DNA from: an uncultured Christensenellaceae bacterium
GTDB lineage: Bacteria > Bacillota > Clostridia > Christensenellales > UBA3700
Assembly: GCA_944380285.1 (NCBI GenBank)
Contig: CALWGZ010000003.1
Span: forward strand, 62,001 to 126,000
Direction: 5' to 3'
DNA: 64,000 bases
The position numbers were made by a program, and so were the translations under genes. Position 1 is the first letter of the stretch, and every line of letters starts with the position of its first letter. This document shows, piece by piece, positions 9,131 through 18,835 of this stretch. The notes under the pieces are model-generated. The model saw only the letters and a program-made list of their open reading frames with translations, did not search any database and had not been told where the DNA came from.

Positions 9131-10276
9131 TTATATCCTCGCATATTTTTCCAAAACTTTGCGACAGTCCGCAAGCGCGTCGCAGAACGCCGCGATGTCC
9201 TCTTCGCTCTCGGTGCCGTCGAGACTGACGCGGATAGCCCCCTCGGCATAGCCGCCCTTCAAGCCGAGCGCGTCGGGGATGCGTTTTTGCGCCTTTTTGG
9301 ACGAACAAGCGCTGCCCGTACCGACCAAGATCCCCTTCTTTTCGAGCGAATGCACCATCACTTCGCCGCGCACGTCCGCAAACGCAAAGTGAAAAATGCC
9401 GCCCGCGCTGCGCTCTATATCGGTAGTTATCCGCACCTTTTCCCCGAAATTTGCACGCAAAAATGCGTCAATGGCGCACTTGTGAGCCGCGCAGACTTCC
9501 GCCTTTTGAGCGCGAAGTCCTTTGCCTTTTTCGACCGCGGTTGCAAATGCGGCGATCCCGGGCACGTTTTCGGTGCCGGAACGCAGATTGGATTCCTGCC
9601 CTCCGCCGTAGACGAACGTCGACGGATTGACGCCCGGCGCAAGGTAGAGCGCGCCTACGCCCTTGGGTCCGTGCACCTTGTGAGCACTGACCGTATAGAG
9701 ATCGATCGCACTGCCCGCAAGCGTCATCGGAACTTTGAGGAACGCCTGCACACCGTCGCTGTGGAATACGCAGCGCGGACAGCGCCTTTTGACCTCGGCG
9801 GCGATCCTTTTGACATCGTTGAGCGCACCCGTCTCGTTGCAGACATGCATCACCGAAACAAGCACGGTATCCTCGTCGATAAGGTCGTAAAGTCTGTCCT
9901 CGATCACCGCGCCGCTCCTGTCGCACTCGGCGACTTTGAGCGCATACCCTTCCGCTTCGAGCGCCTTTGCAGTGTTGAACACCGCGGCGTGTTCGAGCGC
10001 AGACACTATCACCGTCCCCTTCTTACGCTTCAAACAGCAGCGCAGCGCGATGTTGTCGCTCTCGCTGCCCGACGCGGTGAACAGCAAATTCGCGCCGTCG
10101 GGCGCTCCCAGCGCGGAAAGGATCGTCTTGCGCGCGGCGGCGACGACGTGGGCGTTCACTCCTGCCGGCGCATAGTAAGCCGACGGGTTGAAGAAGTCGT
10201 CCACTCCGTATTTGCGGAAGTCGTCAAGACATTCGGGATACATCGCCGTTGTCGCGGCATTGTCCAGATAGATCAT
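9131..10276 (-). CDS. iscS: Cysteine desulfurase (NifS/IscS family), probable ThiI partner
   Basis: PLP enzyme that takes sulfur from cysteine as a persulfide. 381 aa. The PLP-binding lysine lies in SAHKVHGPKG and the catalytic loop cysteine in GTGSACSSKK, with one residue between Gly-Ser and the Cys, as in the IscS/NifS class. AAAGGAG precedes the ATG at 10276. The gene lies between a small membrane protein gene and thiI with 1-2 nt gaps, so tRNA 4-thiouridine synthesis is the likely main job, as for NifZ of Bacillus. No iscU/sufU scaffold gene is in this window. Confidence 0.93.
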   Translation of the reverse strand: MIYLDNAATTAMYPECLDDFRKYGVDDFFNPSAYYAPAGVNAHVVAAARKTILSALGAPDGANLLFTASGSESDNIALRCCLKRKKGTVIVSALEHAAVFNTAKALEAEGYALKVAECDRSGAVIEDRLYDLIDEDTVLVSVMHVCNETGALNDVKRIAAEVKRRCPRCVFHSDGVQAFLKVPMTLAGSAIDLYTVSAHKVHGPKGVGALYLAPGVNPSTFVYGGGQESNLRSGTENVPGIAAFATAVEKGKGLRAQKAEVCAAHKCAIDAFLRANFGEKVRITTDIERSAGGIFHFAFADVRGEVMVHSLEKKGILVGTGSACSSKKAQKRIPDALGLKGGYAEGAIRVSLDGTESEEDIAAFCDALADCRKVLEKYARI

Positions 10277-10277
10277 T

Positions 10278-10739
10278 TCACTCCTTTGACGAAAGCGCGT
10301 CGACGAGCGCAAGCATATAGTCGTTGAGCGCAAGCGCATACTTCCGTCCGTCCGATAATTTTACCATATAAAACTCGCAGTCGCAAGGATCGGGCGCCAA
10401 TTTAGGACAATTTTCGACCACGTTCACACACAATTCAAACTCGCCGCGCCAAAGCTCGAGCGTTTTCACGCTCTTGTGCGGATATTTGAGCGTGATCGTG
10501 ACGCCGTCTCGGCAAAACTCGTAGACCCATGTCCTGCCGAACCGCAGAGAAAGAAGCCTAAGCGCGATCGAGACCGCGAGCGACGCCGCGACGCCCGCAA
10601 AATAGAGATATGCGCCGGCGCACGCCCTGATCAGAAAGACGACAGTCAACACGTCGCAAAACAGCGCCGCCGCAAGCAATATCGTGCGGCAACGGGACGC
10701 GGCGTAATCGACATATTCGCGCCTGTAATCGCCTGTCAT
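10278..10739 (-). CDS. Small two-TM membrane protein, unknown function
   Basis: 153 aa. Two hydrophobic helices near the N-terminus (about residues 19-37 and 42-62) are followed by an 80-residue soluble, beta-rich cysteine-containing domain. The layout resembles YcxB-like / bacterial PH-like proteins, but this is only shape similarity; no catalytic motif is visible. The start codon overlaps the mutS2 stop (ATGA) and its stop is 1 nt from the iscS start, so it is translated within the operon. Function not assigned. Confidence 0.75.
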   Translation of the reverse strand: MTGDYRREYVDYAASRCRTILLAAALFCDVLTVVFLIRACAGAYLYFAGVAASLAVSIALRLLSLRFGRTWVYEFCRDGVTITLKYPHKSVKTLELWRGEFELCVNVVENCPKLAPDPCDCEFYMVKLSDGRKYALALNDYMLALVDALSSKE

Positions 10740-13090
10740 TTGAACTCCGCGATCGTCACGCCGCTGTCACCTTCGCCGTATGCCGCCGACCGATAGCCCT
10801 TGATGTAGGACAGTCTGTCGAGATATCTGCGTATCCCCGCGCGCAGCGCTCCGCTCCCTTTGCCGTGAACTATGCTCACCTCGGAATAGTTGCACATCAT
10901 CGCGCGGTCGAAATACTTTTCAAGTTCGGCGATCGCCTCGTCCACCGTCTTGCCGATCAAATTTATCTCCTTTGGACAGCCTTCGTATGCGGTCGCCGGC
11001 GTGGTGTAATGCGCCTTTCCCCGCTCCTCAGGCTCCGCCGCCGCGACGCGCTCGATGTCTTTGCGCTTGACCTCGGTGCGTATCACGCCCGCCGAGACGG
11101 CGTATCTGTCGCGATCTCGATCTATCGAGACTACCTTCGCTTCGCACTTCAAGCGCGGGATGTACACCTTGTCCCCGACCTCGATGTCACCGCCGATCCT
11201 CCTGCGCTTTTTGGGCACTTCGGGGGTCGCCTCTCGATCCAGCCCCGTCAATTGACGTTTGAGCCGTCTCGCCTCGAAAAGCGCCTGTTCGTCGCCCTTT
11301 GCGACTTGCTCTTTGATCTTGTCGATCAATTCGTCCGCCTTTTCGGTGTAGTCGGACAGCAATTCGCGCGCATGTTTTGACGCCTTGGTCTCCAGCTTTT
11401 GCCGCGCCTCTTCCGCCTTTTTGCGTTCCGCCTCGGCGGATCGCAGTTCCTCGCGAGCTTCGGCGTAGAGCGCTTGCGCCTCCTCTTTGAGTTTTTCGGC
11501 GTCGCGGCGGCTGCTCTCCGCGGACGCGACGATGTGATCGAAACTGCGCTTTTCGTCGCCTATCAAACTCTCCGCCCTTGCGGCGATCTCCTCTTTCAAG
11601 CCGAGCGACCTCGCTATCTTGATAGCGTTTGAAGATCCGGACACGCCGATCATCAGCCGATATACCGGTGCGAATGTCTCGGGATCGAAGTCCATCGACG
11701 CGTTCTCTATGCCGTCGTGGGTGTAGCTGTACTCTTTGAGTTCGCCGTAATGAGTGGTCACGATGCAGCGGCACCGCTTGGAGCGCAGATACTCTATCGC
11801 CGCGATCGCAAGCGCGCTGCCCTCGGCAGGATCGGTGCCCGCTCCGAGTTCGTCCAGCAAGACGAGCGAATTTTCGTCGACCGCGCAAGTGATGTCTATC
11901 AAATTCTTCATGTGCGACGAAAAGGTCGAGAGACTTTGCTCAATGCTCTGTTCATCGCCGATGTCGCAATATATCCCGTCATACACGGACAGTTCGCTGT
12001 CCTCGGCGCACGGCACGAAAAAGCCGCTTGCCGCCATCACCGACGTCAAGCCGACCAGTTTGAGAGTGACCGTCTTGCCGCCCGTGTTGGGTCCGGTTAT
12101 CAGCAAAATGTCAAAGTCCCTGCCCAGCCTCACATCGATCGGCACGACCTTGGACGGATCGATGAGCGCATGTCTGCCGCGTTTGATGTCCGTGACACCC
12201 CTGTCGTTGAGCTTCGGCAGCGTGGAGCGCGTGGCTCGCGCATACTTGGCGAGCGCGAACGCCATGTCCGCCTCGGCGAGCACGTCCGCGTCTTTTGCAA
12301 GCCCTTCGACGCACTCGGACGCACGGAAAGAGAGCGCGGTCAGGATCGCCTCTATCTCGTTTTGTTCGTCCGCCTGCAAAGCACGCATATCGTTGTTCAT
12401 CTCGACGACTGAAAACGGCTCGATAAACAATGTCGCGCCGCTTGCCGAGCGGTCGTGGATGAGCCCCGGCACCTGCACGCGGTATTCCGACCTGACAGGC
12501 AGCACAAACCTGCCCGCGCGCACGGTTATCACGTTGTCTTGCAGATATTTGGAGTTCGCGCCGGACACATAAGAATTGAGTTTGGCGCGAATGCGTGCGT
12601 TGGTGTCGCGTATCTCGCGGCGGATGTCGCGCAATTTTGCGCTTGCGCCGTCCGCTATCTCGTTCTCGCCTACGATCGCCGCCTCGATGTCTTCGCGGAG
12701 CGCACCGTTGAGATAGAGGGACGCCGCCGCCTCTTCTATTTTGCCGAACCCTTCTTTCGGCAATTTTTGTTGCGCGGAGACAAACCCGGACGCACAACGC
12801 AAAAGCGCTGCGACTTTGAGCAGATCGGCAGGCGAAAGCACCGCCTGTTTGCTCAGTGCCGACACTATCTCGCCGACGTCATCGACCGCCATAGACGGCG
12901 TGACCAAGACGTCATACATCGCAGTGTAAGCCTGCCGCGTGTATTCCAGCTTTTCGAGCGCCTCGTCAAGGCGCGCAGACGGAACGCATGCTTTGACCGC
13001 CGCAGCACCGCGGGGGCTGTCCGCATATGCCGCCGCCGCGACGCGTATCTTGTCGAATTCCAATGTCTTCAAAGTCTTTTCGCTTGTCAT
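10736..13090 (-). CDS. mutS2: Endonuclease MutS2 / ribosome collision factor
   Basis: MutS2 lacks mismatch-repair activity; in Bacillus it binds collided ribosomes and promotes their splitting, feeding the RqcH pathway. 784 aa. Seen: the MutS-like clamp, the ABC ATPase (Walker A GPNTGGKT, LLDELGAGTDPAEG), a long charged coiled coil (about residues 515-620), a KOW-like strand region, and a C-terminal Smr domain with VHGKGSG. The start at 13090 overlaps the U32 stop (ATGA) and has AGAGGTG upstream. The NFACT gene rqcH lies elsewhere in the same window. Confidence 0.96.
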   Translation of the reverse strand: MTSEKTLKTLEFDKIRVAAAAYADSPRGAAAVKACVPSARLDEALEKLEYTRQAYTAMYDVLVTPSMAVDDVGEIVSALSKQAVLSPADLLKVAALLRCASGFVSAQQKLPKEGFGKIEEAAASLYLNGALREDIEAAIVGENEIADGASAKLRDIRREIRDTNARIRAKLNSYVSGANSKYLQDNVITVRAGRFVLPVRSEYRVQVPGLIHDRSASGATLFIEPFSVVEMNNDMRALQADEQNEIEAILTALSFRASECVEGLAKDADVLAEADMAFALAKYARATRSTLPKLNDRGVTDIKRGRHALIDPSKVVPIDVRLGRDFDILLITGPNTGGKTVTLKLVGLTSVMAASGFFVPCAEDSELSVYDGIYCDIGDEQSIEQSLSTFSSHMKNLIDITCAVDENSLVLLDELGAGTDPAEGSALAIAAIEYLRSKRCRCIVTTHYGELKEYSYTHDGIENASMDFDPETFAPVYRLMIGVSGSSNAIKIARSLGLKEEIAARAESLIGDEKRSFDHIVASAESSRRDAEKLKEEAQALYAEAREELRSAEAERKKAEEARQKLETKASKHARELLSDYTEKADELIDKIKEQVAKGDEQALFEARRLKRQLTGLDREATPEVPKKRRRIGGDIEVGDKVYIPRLKCEAKVVSIDRDRDRYAVSAGVIRTEVKRKDIERVAAAEPEERGKAHYTTPATAYEGCPKEINLIGKTVDEAIAELEKYFDRAMMCNYSEVSIVHGKGSGALRAGIRRYLDRLSYIKGYRSAAYGEGDSGVTIAEFK

Positions 13091-15315
13091 TTGACACCTC
13101 TTGCGAGCAGTCCCGCAGTCTTGTTGCACCCGTGCGCATACGGATCGGCGAGATATTGAGACAATTTGAGTCTCGTCCCGGCAAGAGAGACGAACTCCCT
13201 TGCGCCCTCTCTCAGCTTGGGCGGCGCGCACACGAGCGACGGATTGTGCAGATCGAACGTACAATGCGCGAGTTTTGTCCGCGATATGCGGTATTCCGCC
13301 GCCTTGTCGCGATAGTAGAAGTCGCCCGTGTATTTGCAATCGCCGCAATTGCATCCCGTGCACAGCTGCACCGGGCAATGCGTCAAAGTCATCAATGTCA
13401 GCTCGCCGAACACATAGCACAGCGCGTCAAAGCCGAGCGCGCGATATTCTTGATGCGACAATTCCGCCGACGCTATCGCCGCATTCGCTCCGCAGGCAAA
13501 AAACGCGTCGTCCGAGGCGATGTTCAGCTTCTGTCCTGCGATCGAGATCTTGCCGTGTTCCCTCGCAAGCTCGAGACCATACCAATTGTCGCAGATGTAG
13601 CCCTTGACGACCTCGTCGACCTCGTCCAAATAGCTGCGCAGCACCTGCATATCCGCGCCGCGTACCACCATGGGCAGACGGAGATATACTCTTTTGCCTT
13701 GTTCAAGACAACGCGCTTTCAACCGCTTTGCGTCTTCATGAGAGAACGAGTCGGGCGCGACCGCAAGATCTTGCACCTCTGCGTCCGCGTCGTCGATGTC
13801 GCCGACCTCGAAGAGCGTTTCGAGCGCGATCTTCTCGGCATTATAGGGAACGCATATGCGGGCGCGACGCTGCTTGCCGCGATAATTTGACAAGATCGCG
13901 TCTTTGAGTTTTGCGCACGCTTCGCGGCGCACCGCATTGATCTCACTTGCGGGAACAAATACGCCCTCGCCGCATTCGGCGTCTATCTTCTCTGCGGCAA
14001 AACCGCTTGCGCCGAATTTGTCGACCGCCGCGACAAGCGACTCTCTGTCGAGCGGACGCGATACGGCGCTTTGAACTTCGCCTCCGACTGCTCTCACCGA
14101 GATCTCTCCCGACGTCAACCCTATCTCGAACGGCTGCCCTTCGACCGCTTTGACGTTGACCGATATTTTTACCGGCACGGGAGCGGCGACTGCCTTTGCC
14201 GCCTGAACTACATCAAACGTCTTTGCGATGACATCCCCCTTTTCGGCAACAGGCGACTTGGGGACGGTCAGTTTTGCGACTGTACCCGAGAAGTCCTCTC
14301 GCGCCTCAAATCCGCCCCTCTCCGTCCCGCCTTTGGTCAAAAGTTTGAGACCGTCACCCTTGCGTATGGGCTCGGTCAGTTTGACCTTGACAAAGTCTTT
14401 GGACGCGGCGACGACTTCGCCCACGTTCACTCCGATGTTGTTTTGTACCTTGGGATACATGATCGCGCGCGTGTCCGCAAAGTTGTAGCCCTCGGAGAAG
14501 TTGCCGCGGTTGAACGCGCGTTGAAGCTCGTCTATATCCTTGCGTGCGACAGCCCTGCCGCTCAGCGCGGAGCGATATTCGGCGACCGCTGTATAGACGT
14601 AGTGCGGCTGTTTGAGCCTGCCCTCTATTTTGAGGCTGTCCACCCCGGCGGCTTTGAGCTCGCAAAGTCTTGCGATCAAGCATTGGTCGGACGGAGAAAG
14701 CAGATAGCCCGACTTGCCGAAAGAGCTTTGATAGTGCATGCGGCAAGGTTGCAGACACCTGCCGCGGTTGCCGCTGTCGCCGCTGCGCACCGCAGACATC
14801 AGACACGCGCCGCTGAACGCGACGCACAGCGCGCCGTGCACAAAATATTCGACCTCGAGCGAGGTGTTTTGCTTGATCTTGCGCACGTCTTCGAGCAAGG
14901 TCTCGCGCGCGACAACCACTCGTGTGAAGCCGTACCGCTCGAGATACTTTGCGCCTTCGAGATTGTGGACACCCATTTGCGTGCTCGCGTGCAACGGCAC
15001 ATCGAGATGCGACAGCGCCCTCGCTACTCCGATGTCGGCGACGATGAATGCATCCGCTCCCGCCGCAGCCGCGGCGTTCGCAAGCCTGACGAGAGAGCCC
15101 TTCTCCCCGTTTTTGAGCATGGTGTTGAGAGTGATGTAGCATTTTACGCCGTGCAGATGGCAATAGTCGATCAGGTCCTTGACGTTGTTTTCGTCAAAGC
15201 CCTGCGCCTTTGCCCGAGCGTTGAGTTCTCCAAGCCCGAAATATACCGCGTCCGAGCCTGCCGCGACCGCGGCGTAAAGCGACGACGGCGTACCTGCCGG
15301 TGCCAACAATTCCAT
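13087..15315 (-). CDS. Peptidase U32 family protein (RNA-hydroxylase-like), long form
   Basis: 742 aa, the long U32 architecture with a C-terminal extension, as in RlhA-type proteins that hydroxylate rRNA or tRNA bases; true protease activity is doubtful for this family. Seen: N-terminal MELLAPAG motif and TIM-barrel repeats, the conserved cysteine block (HGALCVAFSGAC and NRGRCLQPCR, about residues 163-192), and a second Cys cluster near the C-terminus (CTGCNCGDC) that could bind metal or Fe-S. The ATG at 15315 lacks a Shine-Dalgarno and sits 6 nt after TATAAT. First gene of a five-gene operon with mutS2, a membrane protein, iscS and thiI. The exact modified base cannot be inferred. Confidence 0.88.
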   Translation of the reverse strand: MELLAPAGTPSSLYAAVAAGSDAVYFGLGELNARAKAQGFDENNVKDLIDYCHLHGVKCYITLNTMLKNGEKGSLVRLANAAAAAGADAFIVADIGVARALSHLDVPLHASTQMGVHNLEGAKYLERYGFTRVVVARETLLEDVRKIKQNTSLEVEYFVHGALCVAFSGACLMSAVRSGDSGNRGRCLQPCRMHYQSSFGKSGYLLSPSDQCLIARLCELKAAGVDSLKIEGRLKQPHYVYTAVAEYRSALSGRAVARKDIDELQRAFNRGNFSEGYNFADTRAIMYPKVQNNIGVNVGEVVAASKDFVKVKLTEPIRKGDGLKLLTKGGTERGGFEAREDFSGTVAKLTVPKSPVAEKGDVIAKTFDVVQAAKAVAAPVPVKISVNVKAVEGQPFEIGLTSGEISVRAVGGEVQSAVSRPLDRESLVAAVDKFGASGFAAEKIDAECGEGVFVPASEINAVRREACAKLKDAILSNYRGKQRRARICVPYNAEKIALETLFEVGDIDDADAEVQDLAVAPDSFSHEDAKRLKARCLEQGKRVYLRLPMVVRGADMQVLRSYLDEVDEVVKGYICDNWYGLELAREHGKISIAGQKLNIASDDAFFACGANAAIASAELSHQEYRALGFDALCYVFGELTLMTLTHCPVQLCTGCNCGDCKYTGDFYYRDKAAEYRISRTKLAHCTFDLHNPSLVCAPPKLREGAREFVSLAGTRLKLSQYLADPYAHGCNKTAGLLARGVK

Positions 15316-15321
15316 ATCACG

Positions 15322-15350
15322 ATTATATCCTTTTTTACGCGTGCGCGCAA
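15322..15350 (-). promoter_or_regulatory. Promoter of U32-mutS2-iscS-thiI operon (predicted leaderless)
   Basis: TTGCGC (15345-15350), 17 bp spacer and perfect TATAAT (15322-15327) on the minus strand, then six bases and the ATG. It lies just past the pheT terminator, so the operon needs its own promoter here. AAGG occurs too far upstream to act as a normal ribosome site. Confidence 0.7.
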
Positions 15351-15362
15351 GTCAATCGCATA

Positions 15363-15388
15363 AAAATACGCGCCCCCGAAGGGGCGCG
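15363..15388 (-). terminator. Rho-independent terminator after pheT
   Basis: Stem CGCGCCCC/GGGGCGCG with a 4-base loop, followed on the minus strand by TA and five Ts. It separates pheST from the U32 operon. Confidence 0.9.
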
Positions 15389-15401
15389 CACGCATTTTTC
15401 G

Positions 15402-17798
15402 TCAACGGAGCACCGCGCCGACGTCCTTTGCCAGCTTTTGAAGCACCGCGTCCATTGCCGCCTGCGCCTCTTCGTCCGTCAAAGTGCGGTCGGGCAAACG
15501 GAACTCGAGTTTGACCGCGACGCTCTTTTTGCCCTTGCCGAGCGCGTCCGAACGATAGATGTCGAATATCTTCGCCTCTCTCAGCGCCTTGCCCGCAGCT
15601 TTTGTAGCGCATTCCAATATCTTCGCCGCCTCGACGCCCTCGTCAACGACGACCGCGATGTCGCGCTCGATCGGCGGATATTTGCCCGTCTCGACAAACT
15701 TGTAGCCGCGCGCACGATATCTGAGCAGGCTCTCGACGTCGAGTTCGGCGACGTACATGCGCTGCTTGACGTCCAGCGCCTTGGCGACGTCGGGATGAAC
15801 TTCACCGAGACTGCCGATCGCAAACTTGCCGACAAACAGATCCGCGCCCCTGCCGGCGTGCAGCCACGGTGCCGCCGAACGGCGCACGATCGGCGAAATG
15901 CCGAACTTGTACAAGATTTTGTCGACCATCTCTTTGAGCGCGTAGTAGTCGTACTTTTCGCCGTATGCGGCGACGACCAGCTTGTCTCTCTCTTCGGGCA
16001 GTTCGGTGACCGGAGTCTCCTTGGGCAGATAGACCGCAGAGACCTCGAACAACTTCGCCTCTTTGATGTTTTTGAGCGCGTTGGAAGCGAGCGCGTTCAG
16101 CGCAGAATAGACCAGCGTGGTGCGCATCACCGAGGTGTCCTCGCCGAGAGGATTGAGCAATTTGACGCACTTGCGCAAAGGATCGTCTTCGGCGAGCCTC
16201 AGCACGTCAAAGCCCTTTTCGCTCGTGAACGAATAGGTCAGCGTCTCGCTGTATCCTGCATTGACGCAGATGTCTTTGATCGTATCTTCCGCTTTGAGCA
16301 GTTCGGGCTTGCCGCCGAGCGTCTGCTCCTTGTCGCCGATCAACGTCTCCTCGATGTGGTCGTAACCGTACATGCGGATGATCTCTTCGGCGATGTCGTT
16401 GGCGTTCTCGATGTCGTCGCGGAAAAGCGGCGGGTCGACGGTGAGCACGCCGTCCTCTATCGTCGGCGCAAGCCCCAGCCCCGTCAAGATGTTCAAGATG
16501 TTCTCTTCGGGGACGACGATGCCGAGAATGTCGGCGATCTTGGTCAAGGGCACGCTCACCTTTTCGCGCTTGGGCGGATTTGCGAACGCGTCGACAACGC
16601 CCGTTGCGATCTTGCCGTAGCCGTATTTGTCGATCAGCGTCAGCGCGCGCATCAAGCCGAGGCGCTGGCTGTCCGTGTCGATTCCTCTCTCGTAGCGGAA
16701 CGACGAATCGCTGCGAAGATTGAGCTTGCGTGAAGTGCGGCGGATGTTGTCGCGCATGAACTTCGCGCTCTCAAAGACGATGTCCTTTGTGTTTTCGTCG
16801 ATACAGCTGTTGTTGCCGCCCATAACACCGCCGATCGCGCACGGCTTGGACTCGTCGCAGATCGCGACCATCGTCGGATCGAGCGTATATTCCTTGTTGT
16901 CGAGCGCTACGATCTTTTCGCCCTCATTTGCGGTGCGCACGACGATCTTGCCGCCGTCGAGCTTGTGCGCGTCAAATGCGTGCATCGGCTGCCCTATCTC
17001 GATCAGCACATAGTTGGTGATGTCGACGATGCTGTTGATCGGGCGCAATCCCACGCTGCGCAGCCTCTTTGCGATCGCGTCGTCGGAAGGAACGATCTTG
17101 ACGTCGCTGACCGCAGCAGCCATATATCTCGGGCACAATTCCGGAATCTCGACCTTGACGGAGATCTTGTCTTCGACCTTGTCGTCGCAGCACTTGAAGC
17201 CTATCTCGGGCATGCGCAAAGGTTTGCCAAGCACCGCAGATACCTCGCGCGCTATGCCGAGCACACTGTTGCAGTCGCTGCGATTTGCGGTCACGCCGAT
17301 GTCGAGGATGATGTCGTCGTTGCCGAGCACCTCGTTGATGTCGGTGCCGAGAGGCGCGGTCTCCTTGTTCATCACGAGGATGCCGTACACTCCCGCGCCC
17401 TTGTAGTCGCTCTCGGTCAAGCCGAGCTCTTCGCCCGAGCACAGCATGCCGCACGAATCCACGCCGCGCAGCTTGCCCGTCTTGATGTGCTTGCCGCCGG
17501 GCAGATAGGAGTCGTCGAGCGCCGCGGGCACAAGGTCGCCTTCGGTGAGATTTTGCGCGCCGGTCACGATCTGGACGGGCGCTTCTTCTCCGATGTCGAC
17601 CGAACATATCCACAGCTTGTCCGCGTCGGGATGGTGCGTCATCTTGACGATCTTGCCGAGCACCACGTTGCGGATCTCCGCGCTCTTGTCTATTATCTCT
17701 TCCACCTCAAAGCCGGCGGAGACCAGCCTGTCGGCAAGCTCCTGCACCGGTACGTCGATGTCGACGAAATCTTTGAGCCAACTCATCGAAACTTTCAT
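15402..17798 (-). CDS. pheT: Phenylalanine--tRNA ligase beta subunit
   Basis: Beta subunit of the (alpha-beta)2 enzyme that charges tRNA-Phe and edits Tyr-tRNA-Phe. 798 aa, full length: N-terminal EMAP-type tRNA-binding domain (about 40-150), B3/B4 editing domain, B5, a synthetase-like core and the C-terminal ferredoxin-fold anticodon-binding domain (about 705-798). ATG at 17798 has GAGGTGAG upstream; the pheS stop lies within this site, so the two genes are coupled. Controlled by the T-box before pheS. Confidence 0.98.
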   Translation of the reverse strand: MKVSMSWLKDFVDIDVPVQELADRLVSAGFEVEEIIDKSAEIRNVVLGKIVKMTHHPDADKLWICSVDIGEEAPVQIVTGAQNLTEGDLVPAALDDSYLPGGKHIKTGKLRGVDSCGMLCSGEELGLTESDYKGAGVYGILVMNKETAPLGTDINEVLGNDDIILDIGVTANRSDCNSVLGIAREVSAVLGKPLRMPEIGFKCCDDKVEDKISVKVEIPELCPRYMAAAVSDVKIVPSDDAIAKRLRSVGLRPINSIVDITNYVLIEIGQPMHAFDAHKLDGGKIVVRTANEGEKIVALDNKEYTLDPTMVAICDESKPCAIGGVMGGNNSCIDENTKDIVFESAKFMRDNIRRTSRKLNLRSDSSFRYERGIDTDSQRLGLMRALTLIDKYGYGKIATGVVDAFANPPKREKVSVPLTKIADILGIVVPEENILNILTGLGLAPTIEDGVLTVDPPLFRDDIENANDIAEEIIRMYGYDHIEETLIGDKEQTLGGKPELLKAEDTIKDICVNAGYSETLTYSFTSEKGFDVLRLAEDDPLRKCVKLLNPLGEDTSVMRTTLVYSALNALASNALKNIKEAKLFEVSAVYLPKETPVTELPEERDKLVVAAYGEKYDYYALKEMVDKILYKFGISPIVRRSAAPWLHAGRGADLFVGKFAIGSLGEVHPDVAKALDVKQRMYVAELDVESLLRYRARGYKFVETGKYPPIERDIAVVVDEGVEAAKILECATKAAGKALREAKIFDIYRSDALGKGKKSVAVKLEFRLPDRTLTDEEAQAAMDAVLQKLAKDVGAVLR

Positions 17799-17806
17799 AT
17801 CTCACC

Positions 17807-18826
17807 TCACCTGAAACTTCTCAAGAAACGCGCGTCGTTCTCGAACAAAATGCGCATGTCGGGGATGCCGTATTTGATCATCGTGATCCTTTCGATGCCC
17901 ATGCCGAACGCGTAGCCGCTGTATACGGACGAGTCTATGCCGCAATTTTCGAGTACCTTGGGGTTGACCACGCCGGCGCCCAAGACCTCTATCCAACCCG
18001 TACCGTGGCACAATCTGCACCCCTTGCCGTGGCACTGCGAGCAGGTGACGTCGACCTCGACGCTCGGCTCGGTGAACGGGAAATAGGACGGACGGAAACG
18101 CGTCTTTGTGTTCTTGTCGAACAATTCCTTTGCAAACAGCGTCAACGTGCCTTTGAGGTCGCAAAGCGTGATGTGCTTGTCGACGACAAGTCCTTCGATC
18201 TGCTGGAACATCGGGCTGTGCGTCGCGTCGTCGTCAGGACGATAGACCTTGCCGGGAACGACGATCGCGATCGGCGGCTTTTCGTTCATCATCGTGCGCG
18301 CCTGCACCGGCGAGGTGTGCGTGCGCAACAATATGTCGTCGCCGATATAGAATGTGTCCTGCATGTCCCTTGCCGGGTGATCCTTGGGAATGTTGAGCGA
18401 TTGGAAGTTAAAAAAGTCGAGTTCGATCTCCGGTCCCCTCGCCACCTTGAAGCCGAGCGAGGTGAAGATGTCCACGATCTCGTTCTTGACGAGAGTGCAC
18501 GGATGCAGACTGCCCAAAGAACCGTCTCTTTGCGCATAGGTCACGTCGATGCTCTCTTCGCGCATGCGGTTTTCGGTATTGAGCGCCTCGAGCACGCGCT
18601 GTTTGTCGTCGGTCAATGCGGTGATGAGGTCGCGTGCCTCATTGACATATTTGCCGATCTGCGGCTTTTGCTCCGCCGGCACGTCCTTCATTCCGCGAAG
18701 GAGCGCGGTCAATTCGCCGCTCTTGCCCAGATACTTGACCTTGACCGCCGCAATGTCCGCAGGCGAAGCGCAAGCCTCGATGTCGGACTTCGCCGCCGCG
18801 ATCAAGTTGTCGATCTTTTCTTTCAT
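17807..18826 (-). CDS. pheS: Phenylalanine--tRNA ligase alpha subunit
   Basis: Catalytic subunit. 339 aa: N-terminal coiled-coil arm, then class II core with the motif 2 and 3 regions (the GMGIERITM segment near the C-terminus is motif 3). A CxxCxGxGCxxCxGTG insert (about residues 259-275) can bind zinc, as seen in many Clostridia. GGAGG lies 4 nt upstream of the ATG. First gene of pheST. Confidence 0.98.
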   Translation of the reverse strand: MKEKIDNLIAAAKSDIEACASPADIAAVKVKYLGKSGELTALLRGMKDVPAEQKPQIGKYVNEARDLITALTDDKQRVLEALNTENRMREESIDVTYAQRDGSLGSLHPCTLVKNEIVDIFTSLGFKVARGPEIELDFFNFQSLNIPKDHPARDMQDTFYIGDDILLRTHTSPVQARTMMNEKPPIAIVVPGKVYRPDDDATHSPMFQQIEGLVVDKHITLCDLKGTLTLFAKELFDKNTKTRFRPSYFPFTEPSVEVDVTCSQCHGKGCRLCHGTGWIEVLGAGVVNPKVLENCGIDSSVYSGYAFGMGIERITMIKYGIPDMRILFENDARFLRSFR

Positions 18827-18835
18827 AATACCTCC

